A DNA stretch of 64,000 bases from Hydnum rufescens UP504 (GCA_014904985.1 MU129127.1:22559-86558); one strand, 5' to 3'. Positions 1 through 11,190 are shown, numbered from the stretch's first letter. The notes: generated by a model from the sequence alone, not told the origin. Numbers and translations are program-made.

Positions 1-590
1 GTACGGTATTTAGGGACGACATTCCTGAACCCAAGACGAGATTCCACGGTTCTCACGTTCTGTCGTGATTGTCTGCATCCCTACGGCTGGAAAGAATAAG
101 GCACACTTCGAAAGACTGTTAACTGCGAACAGAATGGGAGTAACAACATAACCCCACCACCTCCACAAATGCGCATGGTGCGGCAGAACGGATTTTCAGT
201 TTGCAACCCTTACAAGTACCCGAAGTTACATAGGCAAGAACCTGTTCGGACCCAGACGAAAAACCCTGGACGCGGCCAAATGGTCCAGATCTCACATGAA
301 GCCTACTAAGCGAATGGTTCTGGGAAAGCACTCTAAACTCATCAGAAAATGTCTTGCTTGGGTATCTCCATCGCAAATTTTCGGATGTCTGCTTCTCGCC
401 AGTTTCCTACAAGATGATCCAGAAAAAAAGGTATTACATTCCTGGACCTCAAAAACACCGTTACAGACCTTTCATGGCGTTGCCCTGGATCCTGAAGCAG
501 CAACACTCCAATCCGTCATCGAAGGATTCACCATCACTGAAGATCAGCACGGCGGAATGTCATAATCGAACCCAGGCCAGTGGTACTGAT
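1..590 (+). pseudogene. HECT-type E3 ubiquitin ligase fragment (inverted copy of 29.9-30.5 kb)
   Basis: The sequence is close to the reverse complement of 29915-30505, and homology stops abruptly near 590. In the plus direction the frames at about 296-565 give pieces of a HECT N-lobe: a KHSKLIRKCLAW segment equivalent to the family's FIGRxLGLAIFHRRFLDA region, and then FEGFTITEDQHG-like residues equivalent to the strand before the PGG motif. The frame changes between these pieces, and the C-lobe with the catalytic cysteine is absent. HECT ligases of the Rsp5/Nedd4 family transfer ubiquitin to substrates in the cytosol; this fragment cannot do so. It is probably the edge of another copy of the HECT-carrying retroelement that continues left of the window. 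The family call rests on comparison with the better-preserved copy at 29442-30344. Confidence 0.7.
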
Positions 591-830
591 ATAACTTCTC
601 TCTTTAGTCAACTCCAGCTACAGTCCATGATACGAGATCGAGAACGAAGAGAAGGGATCACGGGATCAATCCGGGTGTTCAGGTCCTTGAGAAGGAGTGG
701 TCTTTGGATGGGAAAATGTACTGCTCTGATAGAGACTATCTAAACAGTGAATGAAGGGATCAAATCACACACTAAGTCCTCCTCTTGAGAACCTATCAAA
801 AGCGTGATAAGTAGTGATTGTGTTGTGGAG
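591..830. other. Unassigned stretch between HECT fragment and foldback element
   Basis: Homology to the 30 kb locus ends near 590, and the foldback-element similarity begins near 831. I see no convincing coding sequence, repeat unit or RNA gene here. Confidence 0.4.
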
Positions 831-1941
831 TTTACCCTTGGACCAGTGGCAGTTTGTTAAGCCTTCAAAACTGGGGGTGAGGGGAAAGACAATGGAAATT
901 CGCATCTCCTGCACTTAATATACATCATGAAAAAAATGCTATGGTAACCGGCAAAAAGGTGGGATTAAGGCGAAAATGATGAAAAAGAAATCAAGTCAAA
1001 AGCTTGAAAACTGAAGGAGATATTCAATTAACAAGTCAGAACAGGCGAATATGGCTTAACCAGGGTATTCCTCCTCTCCTACTGAACAGAATACATTGGG
1101 GAAAGGTGGAACTGGTCGCCCTAGACATACCCTCCATCAGACATAGGGTGCCGGAACCATAATTGCCTTTAATAATCAGAAACGCGGAGGTAAAAGTGAA
1201 ATGAGACATAGGGAGACTAAATCACAGAAAGCCAAGTTCTAATCTGCTAGTTTTTCCCTTGGTACCATTCGATGCGGATCTTCAGCGTCTTTCTAGGGGT
1301 GGTTGTTACTAACGAATCGGATCAAAAATAGTGGAGATATTCGCGAAATACTGAAGGATAGTGTGGAGCATGAGGTAAAATCAACCTGGAGGATGCAGTT
1401 CGTATCCGATAAACGCGTGTGTGGTACCGTTGGATAGGCATTGATCATAGCTTTCTGGGAGCTATCTTGCCGAGTCGATCTGATCAAAAATGAGGGAGAT
1501 ATTTACGAAATACTCCTTGAGAGTATGGGAATAGCCCCTATTTAACATGTGACTAATCCGCGAGTTGGATCCAATGGATTAGGCAATCTTGATTATATAA
1601 TTGGGACTTGTATATCGCCCTTGAGGCAATGGCACAGAAGACTGGATTGAGCATCAATGAAGAGGGCAAGTTGAATTGCCAAAGCCACAATTGGCTGGAC
1701 TCAAGGTAAATACAAAATCAGGTGGTCTGTTGAAGACCTGGAGGTGGACAAACAATTGTCTCATATACAAGCTGGAGGAGAAGTGAGTAGGCCACAGTTT
1801 TGAAAGAGGGGAATCTGTGCTATTTAATAATAAAAGGAATGACGGAAAATGGAGGAGGCGGAATTGAACATATTGGATTCATTTGAGGAGGTAGTTGGGT
1901 GGTGATACGAATTCTATGTGGTAGGGATTTATCCCTCCAAC
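831..1941 (+). mobile_element. Partial foldback/TIR element, same family as 5750-7275
   Basis: This is a non-coding element fragment. Its left end (the ACCAGTGGCA...AAACTGGGG region, 844-885) matches the terminal arm at 5772-5818. Two copies of a roughly 160 bp module follow at about 1262-1370 and 1428-1540. Each carries an ACCATTCGAT/ACCGTTGGAT start, a TTTCTRGG box, a GGATCAAAAAT box and a GAAATACT box. The block at 1570-1941 is the reverse complement of 5985-6390; for example, the TGTTGAAGACCTGGAGGTGG region matches its counterpart near 6150-6195. The second terminal arm is missing, because the similarity stops exactly where hairpin array A begins. No transposase is encoded. Confidence 0.65.
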
Positions 1942-1975
1942 ACTGCTGCGGCGGGTGTGTGGCAATATAAGATAT

Positions 1976-2066
1976 GTAATTTTTTTTAATAGCTCCAGTC
2001 GTGCAAAAAGAGCAGCAGTCGCTGCTCTTTTTGTGTGACTTTTGAATTTTAACTAAGTTCTTTCAG
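1976..2066 (+). other. Intron-like block with hairpin 2 (array A, unit 1)
   Basis: GTAATT opens the block and TTTCAG closes it (91 nt), with AACTAAG as a branch-site match. The internal stem at 1998-2039 has GTC...GAC at its base; positions that break Watson-Crick pairing there are all G-T, so an RNA stem would be kept. Confidence 0.5.
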
Positions 2067-2376
2067 GCCAAGCTGTCCCAACCCAATGCGCAAACTCATG
2101 CAGTTGGGGGCCCAAACCCGCCCACCTGCCAGTATGCCAAAGAACCCCCCCCCAAACAACAAGGCCCAATTGGCCAGAACCCAGCAGCAACCCATGAACC
2201 ATGAACATGCCAAATGAAACCCAACCAAACAGACCCAGCCAAACAAAACTGCGCCAAACTGCATGACACCATACCCAATGAAACAATGCCAAACGAAACC
2301 GCGGGAGGTGGCCATGCGCCACCCAAGTGGCCATGCAAACCACACACCCACTACGGCAGGTGTGTGGTAGTATTAG

Positions 2377-2478
2377 GTACATCTCTAATCCCACTGGTGC
2401 CAAAAGAGCAGCAGAAGCTGCTCTTTTGGCACCTCTGTTTTCTTTTTTTTACTAATGTATTATTATTCATTGTTCTCT
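2377..2478 (+). other. Intron-like block with perfect hairpin 2 (array A, unit 2)
   Basis: The hairpin at 2396-2433 is a perfect 17 bp stem from GGTGCC to GGCACC. The donor position reads AG|GTACAT, which is weak. ACTAATG is the branch match, and the acceptor position reads TTCTATG where other units have TTCTAGG, so it is probably decayed. Confidence 0.45.
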
Positions 2479-2618
2479 ATGTGAAAACCCACCTGACAAG
2501 CACACGGACGAGCCCCAGTATGCGCAGTCACCCAAGCCCAGAGTGCCCACCCCTGAGCACAATGATCAACGAAATCGCATACCACACACCTGCTGCGGCA
2601 GGTGTGTGGTAATACCTT

Positions 2619-2730
2619 GTAAGTTTTCAATTATAGGAGGTAGGAAAGCACCAAAAGAGCAACGGAAGCTGCTCTTTTGGTGCTTCCTTTGTTTTTTTTT
2701 AAAATTAACATGTTATTTACTGATTGATCT
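2619..2730 (+). other. Intron-like block (array A, unit 3)
   Basis: A canonical GTAAGT donor sits 8 nt after a perfect hairpin 1 (2580-2611). Hairpin 2 (2643-2686) has one bulged A and one mismatch. ATTAACA lies 23 nt before the end, where TAG has been replaced by TGATCT. Confidence 0.5.
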
Positions 2731-2884
2731 GCCTCCCAGCACGAAAACCCCCGCAGAAAAAAGGGATGTGTGCAGCCACCCGCAACCTGCAACCCAATCC
2801 AAGAGCCCAGCGCCTGAACACCCACACATACACAATGATGGATGAAATACAGTACCACACACCCGCTGTGGCGGGTGTGTGGTA

Positions 2885-2993
2885 ATAGCTCATGAGTTTC
2901 TGGTACAATGGTGCCCAAAGAGCAACAGTAGCTGCTCTTTGGGTGCTGCCTCTGTTTTTTTTTTTCAAACTAACATTTTATTGATTATTCTAG
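2885..2993 (+). other. Intron-like block (array A, unit 4)
   Basis: The end is well preserved: AAACTAAC then TTCTAG|GTCTCCC. The donor position reads CATGAGTTT instead of GTGAGTTT. Hairpin 2 (2911-2946) uses CCCAAAG/CTTTGGG instead of CCAAAAG/CTTTTGG, a paired change. Confidence 0.5.
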
Positions 2994-3142
2994 GTCTCCC
3001 CTCGATGCATGAAACCCCACCCAACAAGAACACTAATGGAAAACCGATGTGCGCAGCCACCTGCAACTCGATCCAAGAACCTGCAACCGCAAGCCAAAAC
3101 GAGTACCACACACCCGCTTTGGCAGGTGTGTGGTACTACAAG

Positions 3143-3251
3143 GTATTTTTATTGTATTTTCTATATCTACAGTGGTGCAGAAGGAGCAGCCCAAGCTGCT
3201 CCTTTGCATCACTTTGAAATTTTTTTTTATGAATGTATGCTATTATTTTAG
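3143..3251 (+). other. Intron-like block (array A, unit 5)
   Basis: The donor is AAG|GTATTT and the end is ATTTTAG. Hairpin 2 (3171-3213) uses AAGGAGC/GCTCCTT, a paired change from AAGAGC/GCTCTT. Confidence 0.5.
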
Positions 3252-3545
3252 GATTCAAATTCAAGCCCCGAAATGACAACCTGCAACCCGCAACTCATCC
3301 AAATGACCCACCCAATGGTGAATTGTTGAGCCCAGCCCCCTGTACCACACACCCACCCAAGCGGGTGTGTGGTGCTACTTAGTTTTTTTTTTTAAATTTT
3401 TAAATTTTGAGCGACGGTACCACACCTGCCCAAGCAGGTGTGGTGCTGCTAAGTAGTCCATGTTTTTTCTTTTTGATTTGTATAGACAGTACCACACACC
3501 CGCTAGGATGGGTGTGTGGTGCTACTTAATTTTTTTTTTTTCATT

Positions 3546-4945
3546 TTGAGGGATGCATATAGGCCCAAGGTGTATATTGAATTTTTAAATAAATAAATCA
3601 ATAAATAAACAAGTCAATGACCTGGGGATGTATAATATAAATAATTATAAATGGAACTATCCCTGATATGCCTGTATGGCCCGCTGCAAGTCTGAGGTTC
3701 TCTAAGTCCCAGATTCAGCCAATTTTTGGCCAATTTTTGGCCATTTCAGCCAACTCTGGGCCAGAAGGTGCAGACTGTAAAATGGCCATTTCGGCCGGAA
3801 TAGTGATGGGACCTACTTAGGTACCATTATCTGCCCCAAAAGTGGTACCTAACTAGGTAGGCTTAGATGACTGACCAAGGTGTGCTGGGGTTCCTCAGAC
3901 CCTATATGGTGCATATCTTGACAGTGCGACCCATTGGGGCAATTTTCGGCCTTGCCTCTTGTTTCTATTTGAGAGGTACGTTGATGACTCTAGGGTTTTC
4001 TGGTCATGTTCTTTTAGGCTTGTGTTACCCATAGGGACATATATGAAGGCCCCACCTCTGGTCAAGCCAGTCATCCCTGGCTCAGTGAGTATGACACTTG
4101 TGGCCATTTCATTGGTCATATTCCATCCAACTGGTCCTGCATGACAGTGTGTATGAGTACTGTTCCTAACCATCGGATGGCACAAGTTTGCAGGGCCTTG
4201 CAAGTCCTCATAACTGCATCGTGACATTTGTCCATGTTTGGGCCAATTAACTGGACCTGTTCTTTGGAATGTGTCAAGGCCTGGTTTACTTTCATTATTC
4301 GTGTTGGGACTTGAGATTTGGGAGCAGTTTTGCAGTGAGTGATCATTCTTTCCTGTTGCAGCGAGACTCTCAATCAGGTCATCACCACCAGCTTGCATGT
4401 GTGTGAAATTCATGATTGACTTGAGCCTCGTGATCCTGAATGGGTTAAGTCATTGGCTGGTTCTTTGGACCCTGCGTATCATGACTGTCCATGAAATCTT
4501 GGACTTGGTGTTTGTTCCATCCGAACTGGTACGTCCATGGAGGTGACTGCACCATATTGTTGCTCCATCAACAGTGGTGGTGTGTTCAAACTGCAAGGAG
4601 ATTTCTGTTAACTTGCAGCCTGGACAGCCATCTTCAGTACCTAAGATAGGCCCAAAAATGAGTCACAGGATGGGCCTAGTTAGGGTTACAAAACCAGGGG
4701 CCCCAAAACAATATCAAAAAACATGCAGTAGACTGATTTGGGCCCCAAATTTGGGTATTTTAGGCCTCTGGGGCCCCAATATTCTTAGGCCTATTGGCCC
4801 ATTGGGGCCCCATCAAAGTTAGGTGCCCTTTGGCCTCTGGGGCCCCACTTAGTGAGGAACTTGGTCAAATTTTTCACTAGCCAACTTCAATCCAAAGTAA
4901 AGATTCTTTATATCTACCCAAAGTACAGAATGTAGAACCACAAAA
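3546..4945. other. No recognised gene; GGCC-rich repeats
   Basis: An AT-rich AAATAAATAAATC tract lies at about 3575-3615. A TTTTTGGCC motif is tandemly repeated at 3722-3745. An imperfect hairpin (CCTACTTAGGTACCA against TGGTACCTAACTAGG) spans 3812-3861. GGGGCCCC-type palindromic words recur at 4695-4850. One minus-strand open frame (3895-4413, 172 codons) has no motif I recognise. Confidence 0.4.
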
Positions 4946-5690
4946 TTATGCAGCATGAAACCAGGAGTCCACATGATCAAGGGCATTCAGAACCACAGCA
5001 TCAACCTCTGACAGTGCCTCCTCCAGTTCCCCTCCATCATCATCATCAGAACTTGCATTATCTGACATACCATCTATTATCACCGACTCCACAAGGTCTT
5101 CAGTCTTGGTGCGAGATCTAGCCTTTTGTAACAATGGCAGCTGTGGCATCACATCCCATTCTGGGCCACCATCAGCTCCTGGCAATGCAACGGCATCAGC
5201 CTTCCACTGCAAACCTATATCATTGAGGTAGTGGAGTTTGATCAATAGGAAGTACTTGACATCTAGGTCTGAATCAATTTTCAGTACCACATCATCACCC
5301 TAAACAAAGACTGAAACATACCCACTGAGACATCAAAGGCCTTCTTTGTGGCCTTAAATTCAGCATTGAACCAAGCGCACAAATTTGAATATTCTGCCCG
5401 ACATCGGAGCAGGTCTTGCTTGCAGTTGATTATTTCTTGTGCCATGTGGATATTAGTGTGCACTGACTCATCTGCCAGCCAATCAGGAACATTCCCATTG
5501 GGGAAATCAGCAATATTGGCATCCTGCCAGACTGGCTGATTGACATCCATATTCAGGAGACCATCAGGCTTGATCTCCAGGGGGACGTAAGCATCATTTG
5601 GAATGCTCCCTCTCATGGAAAGAAGTTGCCGAATCTTCTCATTATAGCATTTCAGATTTGACTGGATCACAGGTGTACAACTTTTGACTG
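4946..5690 (-). pseudogene. KDZ transposase C-terminal fragment
   Basis: Two overlapping minus frames (5281-5670 and 4946-5290) match the C-terminal region of KDZ (Kyakuja-Dileera-Zisupton) transposases. They contain a helical segment with YNEKIRQLL, the stretch NVPDWLADESVHTNIH (family form PPxWLADExVRxGI), a helix ending LCAWFNAEFKATKKAFDV, and an acidic tail (SDDDDGGELEEAL) before VDSWFHA. The same order of motifs occurs in the fuller copy at 55769-56638. The catalytic core is missing: upstream sequence is replaced at about 5750 by a foldback element. This is therefore a truncated remnant, probably cut by that insertion or by deletion. Confidence 0.75.
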
Positions 5691-5749
5691 CTGCATCGAT
5701 GTGAGCACAGGTGTTGTGATCTTAAGTATATGTGGCAGTCAGGAGAAGT

Positions 5750-7275
5750 GCTATTTACAGTGGAAATCACTCAAGAACCAGTGGCAATACTTCAGTGCCT
5801 CAAACTGGGGGAAGGGGAAGATGATGAAGTTTCATGTTCCTTGCCTTAATATACATCCTGGATAGACAATGAGGTAACCAAAAGAGAGTCAGGGATAAGG
5901 GAAACATGATGAAAAGGAATTGAGTGAAAATATTAAAACTGAAGGAGGCATTCAAAAATCAGGGGAAAATAAGGGGGAAAGGCAATATGCTGTTGGAGGG
6001 AAAAATCCCTGCCACATAGAATCCTCTTTCAATCCCAAGTTTTCCAATGAACAAGTTTAAAATGTAACAATATGTCCCCCAAATTACAATTCCTTTGAAA
6101 ATAAGCATGATTTCCATATGTTTGAAACCATGGAAATGGGATGCTTGTCCACCCTGTACTTAAGACAAACTTGCCAGGTCTTCAACAGGCCACAGGGATT
6201 GTATTCATTTGTGCCCTACCATAAGCTCAAATTGTGGCAAACCCAGAAATTCAACTTGCCCTTTTGTATATGGTCTTTAATTCTCTTTCAGTCCCCTCAC
6301 ACATATCCTGCTGCCTCAAGGGTGAGCTTAACAAATTTCAATTATGCAATATGAAGGATTACACACCTGGGCACTTGTGGATAGGTTACATGACCAAATA
6401 GGGGTAAATGCAGTCCTCTCAAGGAGTATTCGTGGAATTTCTCTGTCGATTTTGATCATAATGACTTGAAAAAGTGGTTCCCAGAAGGATACAATTTACA
6501 CCTATCCCAAGATACCAATTATAAGGTGATCCGATTAGAACTGCACTCTCTGGAATGACTTTACTATGAACCTCATACTCTCAAGGAGTGTTTCTCTATT
6601 TGAAATGTCAATTATCATCCAGTTCACTTGTAAATACAGCTCCCTGAAAGATGTAATCAATACCTATTGAACAATACTAATTACATGTTTATTGGATAAG
6701 AAGTGAGGCTTCTGGAATGATTTTATCTGCTGGTTCACAATCACAAGATGTATTTTTCAAATTCTCTGTCAGTTTTGATCAGATTCACACAAGATAACCA
6801 TGCCTAGAGAGGTATTGAAAATTTCTATCCAGCAGTATAAAGTCCATCATGAACTAAGAAGAAATTGGCATTCTACATACAATTCCTGCCATGTCTCAGG
6901 AGAACATCATCCCCCCTTCCAATTTTCAAATATTGAATATCATCTGGTAGTCTTATATCCAAAGGAGAGGACATCCAGGACAACTAATTACACCATTTCT
7001 CAAGGGAATATGTCCAAATAGGAAGGAGAAACAGCCATTTTATGCTTTATCCTCCCCTCAGACTTGTAAATTGAATATCTCTGTCAGTTTTGAAGCTTTT
7101 GACTTCATCTTTTTTTCTACAAATTTCCCCCATCCCCCTTCTTCTGTTGGATATTTATCTCATAGCTGGGTTGTATATTAAGCAACCTGTGCTGGAAATT
7201 CCATTATCTTCCCCCTCCCCAGTTTGAAACACTGAAGCATTGCTGCTGGATTTCTGGGAAATTTTCACTTGAGGA
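5750..7275. mobile_element. Foldback/TIR element with subterminal modules
   Basis: The left arm (5750-5960) and right arm (about 7060-7275) are diverged inverted repeats: AATACTTCAGTGCCTCAAACTGGGG on the left matches the complement of CCCCAGTTTGAAACACTGAAGCATT on the right. Between them are a non-coding core (5985-6390, shared with 1570-1941) and at least two inverted copies of the roughly 160 bp module. Those copies are marked by CTCAAGGAGTATT (6419), CTCTCAAGGAGTG (6585) and TCTCTGTCAGTTTTGATCAG (6763). No transposase is encoded. It lies between the KDZ C-terminus and the dioxygenase gene. I could not fix a target-site duplication. Confidence 0.65.
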
Positions 7276-7678
7276 CTCTGTTCCTACTACACTTTGTCTA
7301 AGGCCTTAAGACTAGGACCTTGGAGTGTGGTATTTGTGACACATTTCCCCCTTTATTCATCTGCTTGGGCAACTACTACTTACAGCAGATTTCCTTCTAT
7401 CCAAAGAACCCTCCTTCATATGAAGCTAAATATTTAAATTAATCTTGTGGCCCCCACTCTTCATTCTTGATTCTACATCATGGACTGTAGCAGAGATTCA
7501 CCCTTTTTCTCTTGCTTACAATGAAACCATTCCTCCCTTCAAAGAGTAAATATTTGGTATCATTGGGATTCTGATGTCCTTCTGGTAGACTGGACAATAA
7601 ACCAAATCCACTGCAAAAATGTAGATCTGGAGAACATTTGAGAATTACAAAAGAGTTGATGAGATCAGAGCAAGCAAG

Positions 7679-8590
7679 CTACATGAGTGGATTAGATCTT
7701 GAGCCCTGGAAAGACTGCTTTCGCTTCCTCTCTTCCTTCTTCTTTTCCAAATCAGCTCTGGCAATATGACTTGTTTCTTTGTCCTTCCCATCTGCAGTGG
7801 CCTGAGCCTTCATCTGCTCTATTAGCTCCATCAAATGATGCTTTGAGTCATCATAGGGAGTTGAACATGGAAAGGGAATGCTGAAGTGATCCCACACAGT
7901 AGAGTGGGTGAAGTGGGTGATAGAGATTCTTTGGCCTCCAGAAAATGGATGAATATAGTGCTCAGCCTCCCCTCCCCTGGTCCAAATGTGAGTTGGTGGC
8001 AGGAATGGTATTACAACACCCAGGGTGGGCAAGACAAAGTCCCCTCCAACTGTGTGTTGTCCAACACTGGAGATCAGTGTCCACTCTCCTGGTGGTACAA
8101 GGGGATCAGTGTGTTGAGGGGTCTGTCGGTTAAATGAGATGCCTTGCCCAGAAAGGACACAATGATCATTCACTGCCATTGCTTCTGCCCACTTGTACTG
8201 AGGATTTGAATGGATTGTGTCGATAAGTTTGGTGTGTCCCTTGTATGAGTCAGGTGCAAAGAACTTGAGGGCACTGGTAGCAGATTGATTGAGAACATCA
8301 ATGTTTGCAATGACATTCTGGGAGTTCTTATAATGCTCTGCAGACCAAAGCTGGTCTCCAGAAGGCACCACATCTGAGTTCTGTTGATGGATGAGTCAGT
8401 TTCATGTACAAGCAAGATTGATGAGGGATACATGGGGACATACTGGGTGGCCAACTGCCTTCCAGTAGCATACCCAAAGGACACTACCTGCCACTTCCCC
8501 TGGCCTGTCAATGTAGGATGCCACACGATCCCAGCCCTTCTTTTCTGCACCCCCTGACTTCCATAGATGCTTTTTTGGAACTGACATCAC
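7679..8590 (-). CDS. TET/JBP-like 2OG-Fe(II) dioxygenase, probably partial
   Basis: The 230-codon frame at 7679-8371 carries a double-stranded beta-helix dioxygenase signature. HTD (H87, D89) follows FNRQTPQ, then comes a GEWTLISSVGQH strand, VLPTLG, a second metal-ligand candidate H138 in GGEAEHYI, and QRISITHF with R148 as the likely 2-oxoglutarate-binding residue. This arrangement matches the fungal TET/JBP-like family, whose characterised relatives oxidise 5-methylcytosine in DNA. Activity of this copy is inferred, not shown. A charged, K/E-rich tail (EKKKEERKRKQ) ends the protein. Frames at 8170-8590 may be an upstream exon (KHLWKSGGAEKKGWDRVASYID). The start is uncertain. It lies on the same strand as the KDZ fragment at 4946-5690, and such genes are known to accompany KDZ transposons in basidiomycetes. 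Confidence 0.6.
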
Positions 8591-8599
8591 TTCCTCAAA

Positions 8600-9700
8600 T
8601 ATTTTATTTGCCTAAAGAAATAAAGAATCAGGAAATTTCAAAGCAATATATATCAACAGTTGACATACACTGGATTTATTCAATATTTTTGGGAGGATGA
8701 CAGCCACCAGCTGTCCATCACCATCAACAATGCAGGATGGCTTTTCTGAACTCATTGTGATTGTTATGGGGACCTCTCAGGCTTGGGGCTTGACATGGCC
8801 TTTGGAACACCACTCCACTTCCTCAGCCAGATGAAAGTGGGGTACAAATGCTGTCCAATATACCAACAAATGAACAGATGAATAAATCTTAACATTGGCT
8901 TTCACACACTGGGATTCTCTAGGGCCTCTAGAACCTGGTTTCAGATAAACCTCTCAGAGTTTACCAGTTCATGCCTCTCCTTTGCATTTGCACTCTGGAG
9001 ATCAGAGCTATATAATTGAAATGTCACTTAGCATTGAGCAGGGAATTTTCAAAGACCACTTACCAGTGCTTGCCTTTGGTCTCCCCTCTTTCTCCTCTTC
9101 AGTATTCTCTTCCTTTGGTGGCATTCCATGGTATGTATCTGCTTCCTTCTGGCTAAAAAATTAAACAAATTGATGAATATACCTAGCCCTAAGTCTCATA
9201 AATTCCACCTCACATGGTGGCCCTTGAATCATGAAATTAGCTTGGTAGATGGCAGATCAAGGTCACAAGGGACATACCACACATCTTCAGCAATATAAAA
9301 ACCCTCACTGGACTCAGTGGAGAGAAGGTCAAGGTCCTCAGCATCCATGGCTCAAGAGATCGGCTGGAGAGATCAATGGGAGATTGGGGGGATGGAACTT
9401 CCCAAAGGACTCAACACCACACCAAGTTAGTATAAATCATGGGAACTCCCGAAAAACCCCTGCCATTGTGGGACAGGTTTCCTACAGGGCCCAAACCTCT
9501 GCCACTTATAGAGGCTCCTATTTAGCAAACATTCCCATATCTTGTTTTAGTCACAGGGTTCTAAGGTGCCAGCAATAATTTGCCTTATTTGGTATCATTA
9601 TCTCATGTTTCAAGGACACTTCCCAGAGCAGGCCCTGTCTGCAATGGCTTGTACTACTACACTTCTAACTGCCTTTCTAAAATCTGACATCCAAAGTTGA
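8600..9700. other. No recognised gene
   Basis: Several short frames exist on both strands, such as plus 9249-9578 (109 codons), but none has a recognisable motif. The region could hold decayed 5' exons of the dioxygenase. Confidence 0.35.
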
Positions 9701-9714
9701 GGTTGGACAGATCC

Positions 9715-9960
9715 AAAATTCAAATTCTTAGAGAGTCAGATCAAAAATCCAAAGTCAAAGTCAGAGAAGTCAGAGAGTCAGACTGAAAACCCAAAGCCAG
9801 AGTCAGAGAAGTTAGAGAGCCAGATTGAAAACCCAAAGTCAAAGTCAGAGAAGCTGGAGAAGTCAGAGAGTCAGATCCAAAGTCAAGATTCAAAGTTGGA
9901 AAAATCAAAATCAAAGTCAGAGTGTCAGATCCAAAATCCAAATTCAAAGTTGGCAAAACC
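9715..9960. repeat. GTCAGAGA-type minisatellite
   Basis: Short imperfect tandem units built from AAAGTCAAAGTCAGAGAAG and GTCAGAGAGTCAGAT(C/T), separated by GAAAACCCA, repeat about six times. On the minus strand this yields a repetitive LTLTLDFQSDSLTS-like open frame that I regard as an artefact. Confidence 0.75.
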
Positions 9961-11190
9961 AGTGTTTAATACTTTGTGATGGATCATGTCATACAATGGA
10001 CCCCCCACATGAGATCAAAATACTCCGAGATATTGCTGAGAACACATACCACACCCACTTTTCTGGTGTGGTTGAATTGAAAAGGATCTGCCCTTTAATA
10101 CTGCAGGAAGGTGAAGTGCATATCACACAACAAGATTCTCAGGGTCAATTCCACCATCTGCACAAGGCCACCTTGCAGGGGCAATCATGCGACTTTTGCT
10201 GGAGCCTCTTGATCAAGCTCTGAATATTCTTTGATACACTCCACCGCTGCTGATGGTCGTGAATATGTAGACTAATGATGTCAATGATCATACTCACAGT
10301 TAAAATCCTGAGCAAACACCCTGCTCATGGTGTGTGCAGTGGGTGAGTTCTGAGGACATATAATGGAGTACAGTCAACATACTGCCCCAACATACAGGGA
10401 GCCTCAGGAAATCCGCAGCCACAGGCTGGGCTATGGGATGATGACTCAGGTCAACTCAACAAGACTTGAAGTTGGGGGTTGCCCTAAGTTGAGCCGAGTC
10501 ACAGTAGTTGCACACATTTTGTCAAACCAGTGGAATTGAGACAAATTGCTACCCACCCTTTGCTACCTTGGCAAATGCTATCATGACACACCCCTGAACT
10601 CTTGAACTACTTGGAGGTAACCCCAAGCTAAAGTTCTGTTGTGGAGGTCTGAAATTTTTGCAAGGCTTGGTTGCATGTTGCAAACCTGATGTTGTGTTAG
10701 TTCGTGGAGGCACTGAACAACTCAAAAACTTGGTGGATCTTCCCAGTGGACCTGAACCTGGTTTCTACTGGGAAAAGATTTATTGTTGCATCAAATTCAA
10801 GGGGTTGTCATTTTATGGTCCTTGAGGAATCCCATCCCATCTCTGAGTCTGGCCTCACCTGTGTGTTGGAGTGTAGGTTTGAACCTGCTGGCCTTACTGA
10901 TCTCTCAAGAGTCCTGGTCATTGGCCCCTGCCACATCTATGTCTGGGTTCAAACTGGCTTCAAAACAGCCAGCAGACTCTCTTCCTTCTACAGAGCCAGA
11001 AGCCAAGATGCCCAGGACCAAGACCCCAACCTTGATGAACAGATATGTACATCAGGAAAACTGATTTGCTCCCAAGATTGGACTCATCTCTGAAGGCTTC
11101 TGAAGGCTTCCAAAGGCTTCAAAGATCTTAGAAAACACTTGGAATGTGGAAGCTCAGAGAATATATAAATTTAGGAAAGGGCTATTATTG
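9961..11190. other. No recognised gene; hypothetical frame and GAAGGCTT repeats
   Basis: A 129-codon plus frame (10704-11093) contains no family motif I recognise. Immediately after it, GAAGGCTTC-type words repeat at 11093-11130. The same word cluster appears at 36900-37050. Confidence 0.35.

Larger units (their letters stand above)
1938..3545 (+). repeat. Hairpin/intron-like tandem array A
   Basis: At least five long units of about 240-270 bp and three shortened terminal units lie head to tail. A long unit consists of a C/A-rich exon-like block, hairpin 1 (ACCACACACC...GGTGTGTGGT, stem about 12-14 bp), a donor-like GTRAGT-type site 6-9 nt later, hairpin 2 (CAAAAGAGCAGC...GCTGCTCTTTTG, stem about 15-19 bp), a run of T, a TAAC/TAAT branch-like motif and a TAG-like acceptor. 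Hairpin 1 copies are at 2339-2368, 2580-2611, 2853-2884, 3104-3135, 3344-3373, 3419-3444 and 3491-3520. Hairpin 2 copies are at 1998-2039, 2396-2433, 2643-2686, 2911-2946 and 3171-3213. The three short units keep only hairpin 1 followed by GCTACTTA and a T-run. The exon-like blocks are C/A-rich and G-poor on this strand, and no long conserved frame runs through them. The family is unrecognised. Confidence 0.85.

Noticed and set aside
2049..3276. Short open frames through array A (about 75-132 codons)
   Set aside because: The frames are not conserved between units, run through T-rich intron-like blocks, and overlap on both strands.
1938..3545. CRISPR-like array of regularly spaced palindromic repeats
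   Set aside because: Repeats are long complex units with two hairpins and splice-like signals, spacers are related to each other, there are no cas genes, and the surroundings are eukaryotic.
4660..4860. GGGGCCCC-rich stretch as a regulatory element
   Set aside because: Low-complexity palindromic words without a gene start nearby; no support for a function.
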